Shown: positions 1-7,808 of the stretch, piece by piece | How the letters are laid out: each line of letters opens with the position of its first letter | How positions within the stretch are numbered: the first letter of the stretch is position 1 | Position numbers and translations under genes: made by a program | Assembly (NCBI GenBank): GCA_004556705.1 | Contig: SFGA01000005.1 | Span: forward strand, 62,001-126,000 | Origin: Ruminococcus sp. | GTDB taxonomy: Bacteria > Bacillota > Clostridia > Oscillospirales > Acutalibacteraceae | DNA length: 64,000 nucleotides | Direction: 5' to 3' | The notes under the pieces: model-generated | The model's input: only the letters and a program-made list of their open reading frames with translations | Told to the model about the DNA's origin: nothing | Databases searched by the model: none

Positions 1-731
1 GCCGGCTCTGTAACAGAATTGATAAGTTCTGTGTTTGAAGCCGCTGTGTTATCTGTCGGGATGTAAAGTGCCTGGCAGTTCTGAACAGCCGACTGTGTAA
101 CGGCAAGAACATCGTTTGAGTCAACAAATGTATATACCTTAACCTCGTAGCCGAGAGCTTCAAGCTCGCTCTTAACTATGTCTGACTGATATTTTGAGTT
201 GGGCTCTGCCGAGCAGTAGAGGATACCTACCGTTTTAGCGTTGGGAACAAGCTCTTTAATCATTGCAGCTTGATCTTTAAGCGGAGCCAAGTCAGCTGTA
301 CCTGTGACATTGATACCTGTTTTGCCGTTCCAATCACTTATTGCCAATGCTGTTGCATAGTCTGTGATTGATGTGCCGACAATCGGAATTGTGTTTGTAG
401 CTTCCGTAGCAGCTGTAAGAGCAGGAGTTGCGTTTGCAAGGATAAGGTCAACCTTATCTGAAACAAACTTTGATACGATCGTTGTGCAGTTTGTTGATTC
501 ACCCGAAGCATTCTGTTCGTCGAAAACTACCTTGTCTCCGAGCTTTTCGGTAAGAGCATCTCTAAAGCCCTTTGTTGCTGCATCGAGAGCTTCATGCTGA
601 GTAAGTTGGCAAATGCCGACTTTATAAACCTTCTCGCCGTTGTTTGCGTTGTTAGTGCATGCGGTAAAGCAAGCTACAACAATAACTGCAACAAGCAAGA
701 CGCTGATAATTGCCTTAAATGTCTTTTTCAT
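1..731 (-). CDS. ABC transporter substrate-binding lipoprotein (C-terminus beyond window)
   Basis: The reading frame opens at ATG 731 and runs off the left edge without a stop, so about 243 residues are visible. It starts MKKTFKAIIS, followed by a hydrophobic core and cysteines at residues 21 and 25 (VVAC or FTAC), which fits a lipoprotein signal peptide. The mature part reads KVYKVGICQLTQHEALD, then a long periplasmic-binding fold with ILANATPALTAA and VGILYCSAEPNS segments. This matches the ABC_sub_bind family (TrpX-like, PF04392 type), whose members deliver amino acids or other small solutes to an ABC permease. The ligand cannot be told from sequence. The permease and ATPase would lie to the left of the window. 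A consensus promoter lies upstream at 792-820. Confidence 0.85.
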   Translation of the reverse strand, partial: MKKTFKAIISVLLVAVIVVACFTACTNNANNGEKVYKVGICQLTQHEALDAATKGFRDALTEKLGDKVVFDEQNASGESTNCTTIVSKFVSDKVDLILANATPALTAATEATNTIPIVGTSITDYATALAISDWNGKTGINVTGTADLAPLKDQAAMIKELVPNAKTVGILYCSAEPNSKYQSDIVKSELEALGYEVKVYTFVDSNDVLAVTQSAVQNCQALYIPTDNTAASNTELINSVTEP

Positions 732-791
732 AATGATTTTTCCTTCACTATAAATTTGTTTAGCGCTTTCAATCGCTAAAGTATGTGAATA

Positions 792-820
792 ATTATAATA
801 TCATTATTTTATGTTGTCAA
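792..820 (-). promoter_or_regulatory. Sigma-A promoter of the ABC lipoprotein gene
   Basis: Read on the minus strand this is TTGACA (815-820), a 17-nt spacer, then TATAAT (792-797), a perfect match to both hexamers. It lies about 60 nt upstream of the ATG at 731, so expression is likely strong. Confidence 0.8.
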
Positions 821-915
821 GAGTATTTGTAAATAAAATTAACAACCTGCTGAATTTTATCAAATATGCAGACATGTTAAAGAATGCTGAAAGAAATAGA
901 AATCAACAGTATAAT

Positions 916-1635
916 TCAAAACAAGCTCCCGTTATATTCAACTTGAATTTTGAATAGGCGTATTGAACTGACTGTTAAGCCGATAATCAATATTGTTGCA
1001 CCTACAACAGATATAACCTTAACTTGATAAAATAGGCTTAAAAACGAGTGAATTATAATCGGAACACTCATTCCTGCTAATGCTGTACCCATTTCTCTAG
1101 AATAGTTTTCAACATCTGTTACATTTGCGTAGTGATATGAATGCAGCACAGATAAATTTCCGCCTTTTACTATTAAACCGACAATTAAAATAGCTACTGC
1201 AATCACAAACGAAATAACTGATGTTAAAATGTTTTCGACCTTAATTTCAGTTATAAAGGCTTCGAAAAGGCTTTTTCCGAGAATAAATAAAACCGGCGAT
1301 ATAGCAATTATAAGTAACAGCGTATAAATCGCAACCTGTTTTTTCTGCTTTTTGTTAATTCGCTCATTTTTTCGGATGACTTCAAGCACATTTTCATCTG
1401 CGGTTGTTGACAATTTTTCAATATCAATTCTTTTCCCCGAAAGTAATTCGTTTACGCTAACCGAAAAGAACTCGCTTAAAGCCATTAGTGATGACACATC
1501 GGGATAACCTTTTCCTGTTTCCCAACGAGAAATTGCTTTGTCTGAAACGTTCAAAGCCTCGGACAACTCTTTTTGTGTCATTCCTCTTTCACTTCGTAAT
1601 TTTGCTATAAACGCACCGCATTTTGTTGCATCCAT
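916..1635 (-). CDS. XRE-family regulator with C-terminal membrane domain
   Basis: This 239-residue protein starts at ATG 1635 behind an AAAGGGCGG ribosome site. Residues 1-65 form a classical Cro/C1 helix-turn-helix (FIAKLRSERGMTQKELSEAL, then VSDKAISRWETGKGYPDVSS). After a short Lys-rich linker there are three predicted membrane segments: YTLLLIIAISPVLFILG, ILTSVISFVIAVAILIVG and ISVVGATILIIGLTV. Such membrane-tethered XRE proteins are common in Firmicutes and are thought to sense envelope signals or membrane partners. The target is unknown. It is a single gene with no obvious partner; the flanks are the lipoprotein gene and a repeat field. Confidence 0.8.
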   Translation of the reverse strand: MDATKCGAFIAKLRSERGMTQKELSEALNVSDKAISRWETGKGYPDVSSLMALSEFFSVSVNELLSGKRIDIEKLSTTADENVLEVIRKNERINKKQKKQVAIYTLLLIIAISPVLFILGKSLFEAFITEIKVENILTSVISFVIAVAILIVGLIVKGGNLSVLHSYHYANVTDVENYSREMGTALAGMSVPIIIHSFLSLFYQVKVISVVGATILIIGLTVSSIRLFKIQVEYNGSLF

Positions 1636-1746
1636 AAAAGCACCGCCCTTTCTTTTACTTAAAGAATAACATTACAAGCCTAATAAAGCAACCTATGAAT
1701 CGTAGAATGGCGAAAAACATTTATTACGGTTGACTGCAATGTATAA

Positions 1747-1806
1747 CAACCTCCCTTGTGTAAAAGAAGGTGGGTTGCCGAGAGGCAACTTTGAGGGATT
1801 GTAATT
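1747..1806. repeat. Interspersed repeat, inverted copy of 26061-26115
   Basis: The segment from the GTGTAAAAGAAGGTGGGTTG block to GAGGGATTGTAA is the reverse complement, with a few changes, of 26061-26108. It contains an internal hairpin (GGTTGCC-gaga-GGCAAC). Together with the other copies it belongs to a short palindromic repeat family with no coding capacity. Confidence 0.75.
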
Positions 1807-1919
1807 TCACAAATCATTTTTACACGGTAGGACGGTGGCAAAAGCCCTGACGGGCTGAGAAGAGAGAAAAGTGAAGAGTGAAAAGAAGTGGGTGCTTCGC
1901 ACGGAGTGAATTATAAATC

Positions 1920-1952
1920 ATACCGTAGGGACAGGGCTCGCCCCTGTCCGCA
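1920..1952. repeat. GTAGGGACAGGGC palindromic repeat
   Basis: A near-palindrome (GGACAGGGGCGAGCCCTGTCC type) is repeated in inverted orientation at about 26160-26190. A related version (GGGACAACC-CTTGCG-GGTTGTCC) lies at 2109-2137 and again at 54380-54406. No protein is encoded; the ORFs that cross it are chance readings of the repeats. Confidence 0.75.
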
Positions 1953-1954
1953 AA

Positions 1955-2104
1955 CCGCAAAAGTTGGTAGCGACAGTGAGCCGTTGTGAGGGCGTTTACA
2001 ACCGAACAGGCGAGCCGAGCGTGATTTTTGCGGAAAAGGAGGAGCTGCATAGTGAGTGAGAGACAGCCAAAGACTGTTGCGAACGATACGAAGCAAACGA
2101 CGAC
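1955..2104 (+). ncRNA. Structured RNA-like element, copy A (possibly HEARO/omega-RNA type)
   Basis: A closing helix pairs CCGCAAAA (1955-1962) with TTTTGCGG (2026-2033). Inside it, GCC-GTTGT (1980-1987) pairs with ACAAC (1998-2002) and GGC (2009-2011) around a GAGGGCGTTT loop. Positions 1979-2013 are identical over 35 nt to 2501-2535 in copy B, while the closing helix has changed on both sides, which is covariation. Downstream, GCTG (2044-2047) can pair with CAGC (2064-2067), and TTGC (2077-2080) with GCAA (2093-2096). The layout recalls the HEARO RNAs that serve as guide scaffolds for IscB nucleases, but no IscB-like ORF is adjacent. The family name is a guess; the conserved structure is visible directly. 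Confidence 0.5.
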
Positions 2105-2108
2105 GTGC

Positions 2109-2200
2109 CGTAGGGACAACCCTTGCGGTTGTCCGTAATCCGCAAAAGACAGCCAAAGGCTGTTGCGAACGATACAATACAAACGACGACGAGGTAGGGC
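2109..2200. repeat. Palindromic repeat plus internally deleted third copy of the structured RNA
   Basis: 2109-2137 is the GTAGGGACAACC palindrome. It is followed by CCGCAAAAG (2140-2148), the 5' arm of copy A, joined directly to the ACAGCC...CTGTTGCGAACGATAC 3' module (2149-2192), so the central domain is missing. 2193-2225 carries a GGTAGGGCGGTGGCTTGC segment related to 54298-54320. Confidence 0.6.
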
Positions 2201-2267
2201 GGTGGCTTGCTGCCGCCGTTAAATCACAATAAATCAACGGTTACAAATAATTATATTTTTATATTAT

Positions 2268-2343
2268 ATCGTAGGGGTGAACTGTGTTCGCCCGTTTTTA
2301 ATTTGCTATGAATTGGCAGGCGACCACAGGTCGCCCCTACGAC
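2268..2343. repeat. GTAGGGG...CCCCTAC inverted repeat
   Basis: The arms CGTAGGGGTGAAC (from 2270) and GCGACC...GTCGCCCCTACG (to about 2342) face each other across a spacer of about 45 nt. It resembles the small palindromic elements common in Ruminococcaceae intergenic regions. No ORF of interest was seen. Confidence 0.6.
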
Positions 2344-2474
2344 AATATTATAATTTGTGCGAAGCGATAAAAAAATCGCCGCAAGCGATATGTAGCTTGC
2401 GACGATGTAAAGGCTATTTATAATAGAAAACGACACTCGATAATTATTAAACGTATATGTAATTGAAAATAAAA

Positions 2475-2640
2475 CCCGAAACAGGGTGGTAGTGAAACAA
2501 AGCCGTTGTGAGGGCGTTTACAACCGAACAGGCGACTTGAGCGTGACCTGTTTCGGAAAGGAGGAACGACGGCGTGAGTGAGGGATGGATTTTTCAATAA
2601 AAAAAGCCGTCACGAACGATACAAAGTCCGTGACGACGTC
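2475..2640 (+). ncRNA. Structured RNA-like element, copy B (possibly HEARO/omega-RNA type)
   Basis: The closing helix is CCGAAACAGG (2476-2485) with CCTGTTTCGG (2547-2556), ten perfect pairs that replace the different eight pairs of copy A. The internal stem GCC-GTTGT (2502-2509) with ACAAC (2520-2524) and GGC (2531-2533) is unchanged. A second helix GACGGC (2568-2573) / GCCGTC (2606-2611) overlaps a possible GTCACG (2609-2614) / CGTGAC (2629-2634) hairpin carrying the shared GAACGATAC loop. No ORF for a nuclease follows; 2657-2690 carries a tRNA-like hairpin. I infer a mobile or guide-type RNA, but identity needs a covariance-model search. Confidence 0.5.
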
Positions 2641-2656
2641 AACGGCAACGATTTAT

Positions 2657-2690
2657 GTTCGCCTTTCGGCGAGGGGGTTCAAGTCCCATC
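2657..2690 (+). other. tRNA-3'-half-like double hairpin
   Basis: GTTCGCC-TTTC-GGCGAG (2657-2672) followed by GGGG-TTCAAGT-CCC (2673-2686) looks like the long variable arm and T arm of a tRNA-Leu or tRNA-Ser. There is no acceptor stem, anticodon arm or CCA. It lies about 55 nt from the intact tRNA-Leu but on the opposite strand. It could be a tRNA remnant (an old integration scar) or the 3' part of the structured element just before it. Confidence 0.45.
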
Positions 2691-2709
2691 ATTCCTTTTA
2701 CAAACAAAT

Positions 2710-2744
2710 AAAAATAGCAAGCAATTTTTATTGCTTGCTATTTT
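2710..2744 (-). terminator. Rho-independent terminator of tRNA-Leu
   Basis: A 15-bp perfect stem (AAAAATAGCAAGCAA / TTGCTTGCTATTTTT) with a 6-nt loop and terminal T tract lies directly 3' of the encoded CCA end. Confidence 0.85.
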
Positions 2745-2831
2745 TGGTGCAGAAGATGGGACTTGAACCCACACGAACTCACATTCACAGGCTTCTGAGA
2801 CCTGAGCGTCTGCCTATTCCGCCACTTCTGC
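2745..2831 (-). tRNA. tRNA-Leu (anticodon CAG)
   Basis: The minus strand gives an 87-nt cloverleaf. The acceptor GCAGAAG/CTTCTGC is perfect, with discriminator A and an encoded CCA. The anticodon stem CAGGT/GCCTG encloses CTCAGAA, giving anticodon CAG. A long class II variable arm is followed by the T arm with TTCAAGT. It reads CUG codons. A strong terminator sits immediately downstream; the gene appears to be a single tRNA unit. Confidence 0.93.
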
Positions 2832-2876
2832 AAATATATTCAAAGCGTCTTTTGACGCCCGAATATAATATCATTT

Positions 2877-3728
2877 TTACGAGTTGTTGTCAATAAAACA
2901 ATTTTTGAAATCTTCTTTAATAAACCTTGCGACGCTGTTTTCGTTATTAGAGCCTATAATTTGTGTTGCAACCGCCTTTAATTCATCAACTGCATTGCCG
3001 ACTGCATATTTTTCGTCTGCGCCAGAGAACAGGGGGAGGTCGTTTCTGTTGTCGCCGAAGGCTATGACCTTATCGGCTTTGACGTAATCCTTGACAATTT
3101 CAAGTCCCTTGAGCTTAGTTGCCTTTTTATTGAAAACCTCTAAAAACCAATATTGCGTATAAGTATCGCCGTAAAACGAATAACCTACGCCGTCTAAAAG
3201 GTCTAACTGCTTAGTTATCGGCAACAAATCCTCATACTTGTCGCAAAGCGATACAAAAACAGGCGCAAAACCGTCTTTTGCACAAATTTTATCCGCCTGA
3301 TGAATTATATTTCCCATACTCCTGCGACGGGTTTCGTAATATTCCCTGTGTATGGGCAATTTAAGGCTTGTAAACTGCAAGTCGTATTCTTCCGTGTTTT
3401 TATTGAAAAAGAAAACGAACGGAGATTTATCTGCGCTTTCAAATATGCTTATTATTTTGCTGAAATTATTATCCGAAAGATAAAAGCAGTTTACCGTCTT
3501 TTTCTCTTTCATATCATACACAAAAACACCGCTTGAAAGAACAATCGGAGCATTGAACTCAATTCCCTCAAGCAATTCCCTTGCAGATAAGAGGCTTCTT
3601 GCCGTAGCGACAGAGAAAAGCAAGCCGTCCTTTGAAAGAGTGTTAATAATATCTCGGCTTTCCTTTGAAACCTCTGCATTGTCGTTGAGAAATGTGCCGT
3701 CAAGGTCTGTTATGTACAGTGTTTTCAA
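2877..3728 (-). CDS. Cof-type HAD-superfamily phosphatase
   Basis: The 283-residue protein begins at TTG 3728, giving (M)KTLYITDLDGTF; the TTG overlaps the stop of the upstream GH28 gene, so translation is probably coupled. HAD motif I is DLDGT (nucleophile and acid Asp) and motif IV is GDNRNDLPLF. The cap between them is the C2 type of the Cof/YidA group. These enzymes dephosphorylate sugar phosphates or other small phosphometabolites; the substrate cannot be predicted. It is the last gene of the run that starts with the FHA gene at 8540. Function beyond phosphatase is not inferable. Confidence 0.85.
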   Translation of the reverse strand: MKTLYITDLDGTFLNDNAEVSKESRDIINTLSKDGLLFSVATARSLLSARELLEGIEFNAPIVLSSGVFVYDMKEKKTVNCFYLSDNNFSKIISIFESADKSPFVFFFNKNTEEYDLQFTSLKLPIHREYYETRRRSMGNIIHQADKICAKDGFAPVFVSLCDKYEDLLPITKQLDLLDGVGYSFYGDTYTQYWFLEVFNKKATKLKGLEIVKDYVKADKVIAFGDNRNDLPLFSGADEKYAVGNAVDELKAVATQIIGSNNENSVARFIKEDFKNCFIDNNS

Positions 3729-5083
3729 TTTATAACCACACTTTCACATTTCTCGTCGGCGGAAGTGCCCGAAAATCTGTCGATAACAAGGTTTTCACAG
3801 CTTTCGCTGTCGATTGCATACGCATAATCGTCGCAGATATTTCCCCAATTAACGCTTGATTTTGATATTGTTACGTTTTTAGCGTTTCTGATAAAGAAGC
3901 CGGAGTTTTTATGCTTTTCGATTTTCTTATTAAGACCGGGGCGCATATCATAAAGACCTATTTCCCATTTTGAAGTCTTGGAAAGCTCAACACCGACGTT
4001 CTCAAATGTGATATTCTCTATAACATTTTCCTTTGTGCCGTGAATCAGCACGCCGTTTTCGCCCTTGCAGGTAATATTTGAAAATCTGATGTTTTTGATA
4101 TGACCCGATTTGGTATTTTCGTCTCTGTCAAAGGTCGTAATGACAATCGGCTCGGCAGTACCCCACCAATCGGGGCAAAAACGTCTTGTTTCGATAATTA
4201 TATTTGAATAGCTAACGTTTTCAACGTTTCCGCCGTCTCTGATTTGAATTGAAAGACCTCTGTTGCTTCTTGAAATTATGCAATTTTGAACAAGCACATT
4301 TCTGAAATCTCCGACGCCCTCCGTACCGATTTTTATGGCGGCAGAGGTTGAAATAAGCGTGCAATCGGAAATGATTATATTCTCACACGCACCATATTCG
4401 CTGTTGCCCTTTGAGGTTTTAAGGCATATACAATCATCCGCACATTCGACATGACAGCCGAGAATTCGCACATTACTGCTGTGGTCGGGGTCAATGCCGT
4501 CTGAATTTGCAACGTCGAGGTCGTTGAGTATTCTGATTTGCGAAATGAGAACATCATTACAGCCTGCCGGATGAAGAGTCCAAAACGGAGCGTCAACAAT
4601 CGTGATTTTTTCAAATGAAATGTGATTGCTTTTTTCAATGTAAATTACAGTCGGACGGGGATAGAAATTACCCGTTACATAATATTTGTCCTTACGCTCA
4701 ACGAAAGCGTGACCGTTTGCGTCGATCGTGCCTTCGCCCGTGATAGAGCATCCGTCAGCCTCAAAGCCGTAAATAAAGCAAAATGACGGCTTACCCGTAA
4801 CGGGATTTCCGATAAGCGTATTCGTTTTATCGTTTATAAAATTGCACGGACGGAAATATTCGTCGATATTGCTTGTCGCTTTAAGACGAGAGCCCTTTTG
4901 AAGATGAAGCTCAACATTCCTTTTCATCACGATTGAGCTTGAATAATATGTCTTTCCGCTTTCGAGAACAACCGTTCCGCCGCCGTTTTTTTCAGCGTCG
5001 TCAATTGCAGACTGAATTGCTTTTGCGTCATTTGTTACGCCGTCTGCGAGTGCACCGTAATTTTCAACTGAATAGTATTTCAT
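3725..5083 (-). CDS. Glycoside hydrolase family 28 (polygalacturonase-like) protein
   Basis: The 452-residue protein begins YSVENYGALADGVTNDAKAI, the typical start of a pectin-lyase-fold beta-helix. GH28 signatures follow: NSDGIDPDHSSNVRI and CADDCICLKTS (catalytic Asp region), then AAIKIGTEGVGDF where the family often has GHG, so the histidine of that motif is not seen. There is no signal peptide, suggesting cytoplasmic action on imported uronate oligosaccharides. It lies 10 nt after the PBP gene and overlaps the HAD gene. An enzyme of pectin or rhamnogalacturonan breakdown inside a cell-wall operon is unexpected. Confidence 0.85.
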   Translation of the reverse strand: MKYYSVENYGALADGVTNDAKAIQSAIDDAEKNGGGTVVLESGKTYYSSSIVMKRNVELHLQKGSRLKATSNIDEYFRPCNFINDKTNTLIGNPVTGKPSFCFIYGFEADGCSITGEGTIDANGHAFVERKDKYYVTGNFYPRPTVIYIEKSNHISFEKITIVDAPFWTLHPAGCNDVLISQIRILNDLDVANSDGIDPDHSSNVRILGCHVECADDCICLKTSKGNSEYGACENIIISDCTLISTSAAIKIGTEGVGDFRNVLVQNCIISRSNRGLSIQIRDGGNVENVSYSNIIIETRRFCPDWWGTAEPIVITTFDRDENTKSGHIKNIRFSNITCKGENGVLIHGTKENVIENITFENVGVELSKTSKWEIGLYDMRPGLNKKIEKHKNSGFFIRNAKNVTISKSSVNWGNICDDYAYAIDSESCENLVIDRFSGTSADEKCESVVIN

Positions 5084-5093
5084 AAAATCTCCA

Positions 5094-6494
5094 TTATTTT
5101 TCTGCGTAAATTGAAGCTGCCTTTTTCATAGTTTTGCTTGCCACGGGGATAGCTACCGAGCCTCCACCGCCGCCGTTTTCAACGACAACGACAACGGCAA
5201 GAGGTAAATCTTCTCTTTGTGAATATCCGACAAACCAAGCGTGAGGTGCAAGCCCGTTATCGTCTGTGCTTACCTCCGCTGTACCTGTTTTACCGCACAT
5301 TTTAAGTCCGCTGAATTTTCCGTCGCCGTAATAGTTTACAACGTCGGAGCGAAGCATATCGTTAAGCTTTCCTGCCGTGCTTTCCGAAAAATACGGTTGA
5401 AGGTAAGTGGTTTGCGTTGATTTTACAGTGCCTGTCGGAGAGGTTATCGCCTTTACAAAATAGGGGGTGGGGGAAGTGCCGCCGTTTGCGATAGCACCGA
5501 CAATCATAAGCATGTGACAAGGATTGACTCTTGTTGTGTACTGACCGATACCTGCCCAACCGATGTCAAGGTTAGAGGCGTTTGTAAGGTCAAACGAGCT
5601 TTTTGCAAGACGAACATTTCCTATCTTATATGCTTGACCGAAACCGAGTGCGGTTACTGTATTTGTCAAGCTTTCCGCACCGAGCTCTATCGCAATTTGA
5701 GCGAATGCGCTGTTACACGATTGGTTAAGTGCTTTTTCAAAGTTTACCTTTCCGTGAGTTGACAGGCATTTAACCGAGCCGCCGTCAACCTTATACTCGC
5801 CCGTACATTTGAAGGTTTGAGAGTCAATGTCAGGGATATTGTCAATAGCACTTGCTGCGGTAATAACCTTAAAGGTAGAGCCGGGGGTATAGACACCGGA
5901 GAAAAACCTGTTGAGATATACGCCGTCATATTCTCCCTTTTTGTCATTGTTAATGCTCTCGGTCGGTTTGTTCATTATGTCGTAAGACGGCTTTGAAACA
6001 ACGCAGAGCAGCTCGCCTGTCTTATAGTTATAAACACCGACAGTACCCTTGTTAGTGCCAAGCGCTTCGTAAGCTGCCTTGTTAAGCTCAGCGTTTACGG
6101 TAAGCGTAATATCAGAGCCTTTACCGTACTTTTTAAGGTCGTATATGCCGTTTACAAAATCGTAGCCCGTTAAAATATCCTTATAAGAGGTCTGAACGCC
6201 CGTGGAAATATAGCCCTGTGAGTCGCCGAGTATATGCAGAGTCGATACTCTTATATCTTTATCTTTGTTGTATACTCTTTTTCCGTCAACGGTTTGAGCC
6301 AAAACAGCTCCCGTTGAGTCATAAACCGCACCTGCCGTGGTAAGAGTGCCAGAAGAATAAATATGCCTGTTAGCTTTTTTCATTGCCCAAGCGTCTGCGT
6401 TTGTGTAAAAGGTGTAGAAAAGAATGCACGCACCCGAGATGAAAGCTATTGCCAATAAATAAAGAACCCAAGCTCTTCTTGAAAGTGTTTTCAT
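5094..6494 (-). CDS. Class B penicillin-binding protein (transpeptidase)
   Basis: The 466-residue protein has one N-terminal membrane anchor (VLYLLAIAFISGACILFY) and a short PBP dimer domain. The transpeptidase motifs are all present: SxxK as STFK (Ser about 206, Lys about 209), SxN as SCN, and KTG as KTGTAE (Lys about 402). It crosslinks peptidoglycan outside the membrane. The size and domain layout resemble PbpA-type elongation or sporulation enzymes rather than full-length FtsI with PASTA domains. It follows the SEDS glycosyltransferase gene by 6 nt, the usual cognate pairing. Confidence 0.92.
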   Translation of the reverse strand: MKTLSRRAWVLYLLAIAFISGACILFYTFYTNADAWAMKKANRHIYSSGTLTTAGAVYDSTGAVLAQTVDGKRVYNKDKDIRVSTLHILGDSQGYISTGVQTSYKDILTGYDFVNGIYDLKKYGKGSDITLTVNAELNKAAYEALGTNKGTVGVYNYKTGELLCVVSKPSYDIMNKPTESINNDKKGEYDGVYLNRFFSGVYTPGSTFKVITAASAIDNIPDIDSQTFKCTGEYKVDGGSVKCLSTHGKVNFEKALNQSCNSAFAQIAIELGAESLTNTVTALGFGQAYKIGNVRLAKSSFDLTNASNLDIGWAGIGQYTTRVNPCHMLMIVGAIANGGTSPTPYFVKAITSPTGTVKSTQTTYLQPYFSESTAGKLNDMLRSDVVNYYGDGKFSGLKMCGKTGTAEVSTDDNGLAPHAWFVGYSQREDLPLAVVVVVENGGGGGSVAIPVASKTMKKAASIYAEK

Positions 6495-6500
6495 TCCTTA

Positions 6501-7796
6501 TCACCCCTTTACAACTTTATCGTAACGCTTATAGGTTTTAACGTCTATCGCCTTAATCAACGCCACAAGTCCCCAGCAGCACATCATACTCGATCCGCCT
6601 CGGCTGATAAACGGAAGCGTAACGCCCGTCCACGGAAGAAGGTCCGTTGCACCGAAAACATGGAGTGCCGTTTGGAAAAGCAAAAGTGCGGAAGCGGCGC
6701 AGGCTGCAATCGAATAGAAAGACGAGCGTGAAGCTACGGAGTATCTGATACTGTAAACAACCAACGCCACAAAAGTAAGCAACACCGTAAAGGCGATTAT
6801 AATTCCGAATTCCTCGCACACCATACCGAAAGCAAGGTCTTCGGTTGAGGCGTATATACCTCTTAATTTTCCGTTGCCGAGTCCGAGTCCAAACAGTCCG
6901 CCGCTGACAGAATAAATCAAAAGTCTAACCTGTTGATAGCCCTTTGTGTCGGCAAATTCCCAAATATGACGGTACGAATTAAATCGGTTTGCAACATACG
7001 GCTTAAAGGTCAAAACACCGATGCCGCCGATGAGCGCACCTGCACAGATAAGGAAAATTGTTTTAATATCACCCGAACGCAAAAATGCGATTATAACGAA
7101 TGTGAAGAAGAAAATAAGCGCAGTACCAAAGTCCTTCATTATAAATAATAAGCCTACACAGGTTACCGCAAAGATAATGTATTTTGTCAAAAGCTTTGTA
7201 GACTGCAAGGTTTCGAGCGTTGCTGCACCGACAAAGATAAATGCAACCTTTACAATCTCCGAGGTCTGAATTGACAAAAGACCGTTGCCGATAACAATCC
7301 AGTTCCTTGCACCGTTGATGTTCTTTGCAAATATAAGCGTGAACACCAAAGCGGCGATAGAAAGAATTGCAACGGGCATACGAAGCTTAACAACTCTGTC
7401 AATATCGCTTAAAATCCAAAGTAGGACAATAAATACGCCGATACCGAGGAGAATTGCTATAAGCTGAGTATATGCCTTGTTCGGATAAACGCTTGTTGTC
7501 AATGCAAGACCGATTCCCGATAGGAAGAACGCTATCAGCTCAACCTCAAAGCTTTTTCTTCTCAAAAAGCCTGCAAATACAATAAAATACGTCCATTCAA
7601 CCGTAATATAAAGAGCAAATACGGCTATTATAGTTCCCTTTACAATATCTTCTCCGCCGTTTGTCAAAATCTGAATAGCGCAGAAAATCTGAAAAGCGGT
7701 CATTAAAAGCAGGAGAAAGAGCCAATTTACAGGGCGTCTGTATCTCATTTTTCTTTTATGTGTTTTCTTTTTATCTTTTTGAATTTTTTTCGACAC
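6501..7796 (-). CDS. SEDS-family peptidoglycan glycosyltransferase (FtsW/RodA/SpoVE)
   Basis: The 431-residue polytopic membrane protein starts at GTG 7796 with an AAGGGGG ribosome site. About ten hydrophobic helices are visible. Family signatures include GNGLLSIQTSEIVKVAF and the C-terminal PFISRGGSSMM block. SEDS proteins polymerise lipid II together with a class B PBP, and the partner gene follows directly. Which member (RodA, FtsW or SpoVE) cannot be fixed from sequence. The 38-residue N-terminal extension is strongly basic. Confidence 0.92.
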   Translation of the reverse strand: MSKKIQKDKKKTHKRKMRYRRPVNWLFLLLLMTAFQIFCAIQILTNGGEDIVKGTIIAVFALYITVEWTYFIVFAGFLRRKSFEVELIAFFLSGIGLALTTSVYPNKAYTQLIAILLGIGVFIVLLWILSDIDRVVKLRMPVAILSIAALVFTLIFAKNINGARNWIVIGNGLLSIQTSEIVKVAFIFVGAATLETLQSTKLLTKYIIFAVTCVGLLFIMKDFGTALIFFFTFVIIAFLRSGDIKTIFLICAGALIGGIGVLTFKPYVANRFNSYRHIWEFADTKGYQQVRLLIYSVSGGLFGLGLGNGKLRGIYASTEDLAFGMVCEEFGIIIAFTVLLTFVALVVYSIRYSVASRSSFYSIAACAASALLLFQTALHVFGATDLLPWTGVTLPFISRGGSSMMCCWGLVALIKAIDVKTYKRYDKVVKG

Positions 7797-7808
7797 GGTA
7801 GCACCCCC

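Noticed and set aside
2251..2436. Possible small protein in the repeat field on the minus strand
   Set aside because: The frame crosses the GTAGGGG palindrome and has no ribosome site; the other frames nearby also read through repeats.
1955..2640. CRISPR-like array
   Set aside because: There are only two long copies with different spacing and no short, regularly spaced repeats, and no cas genes.
2578..2896. Two overlapping plus-strand frames across the structured RNA and tRNA
   Set aside because: They run through copy B, the tRNA-like hairpin and the tRNA-Leu, so protein coding is not credible.
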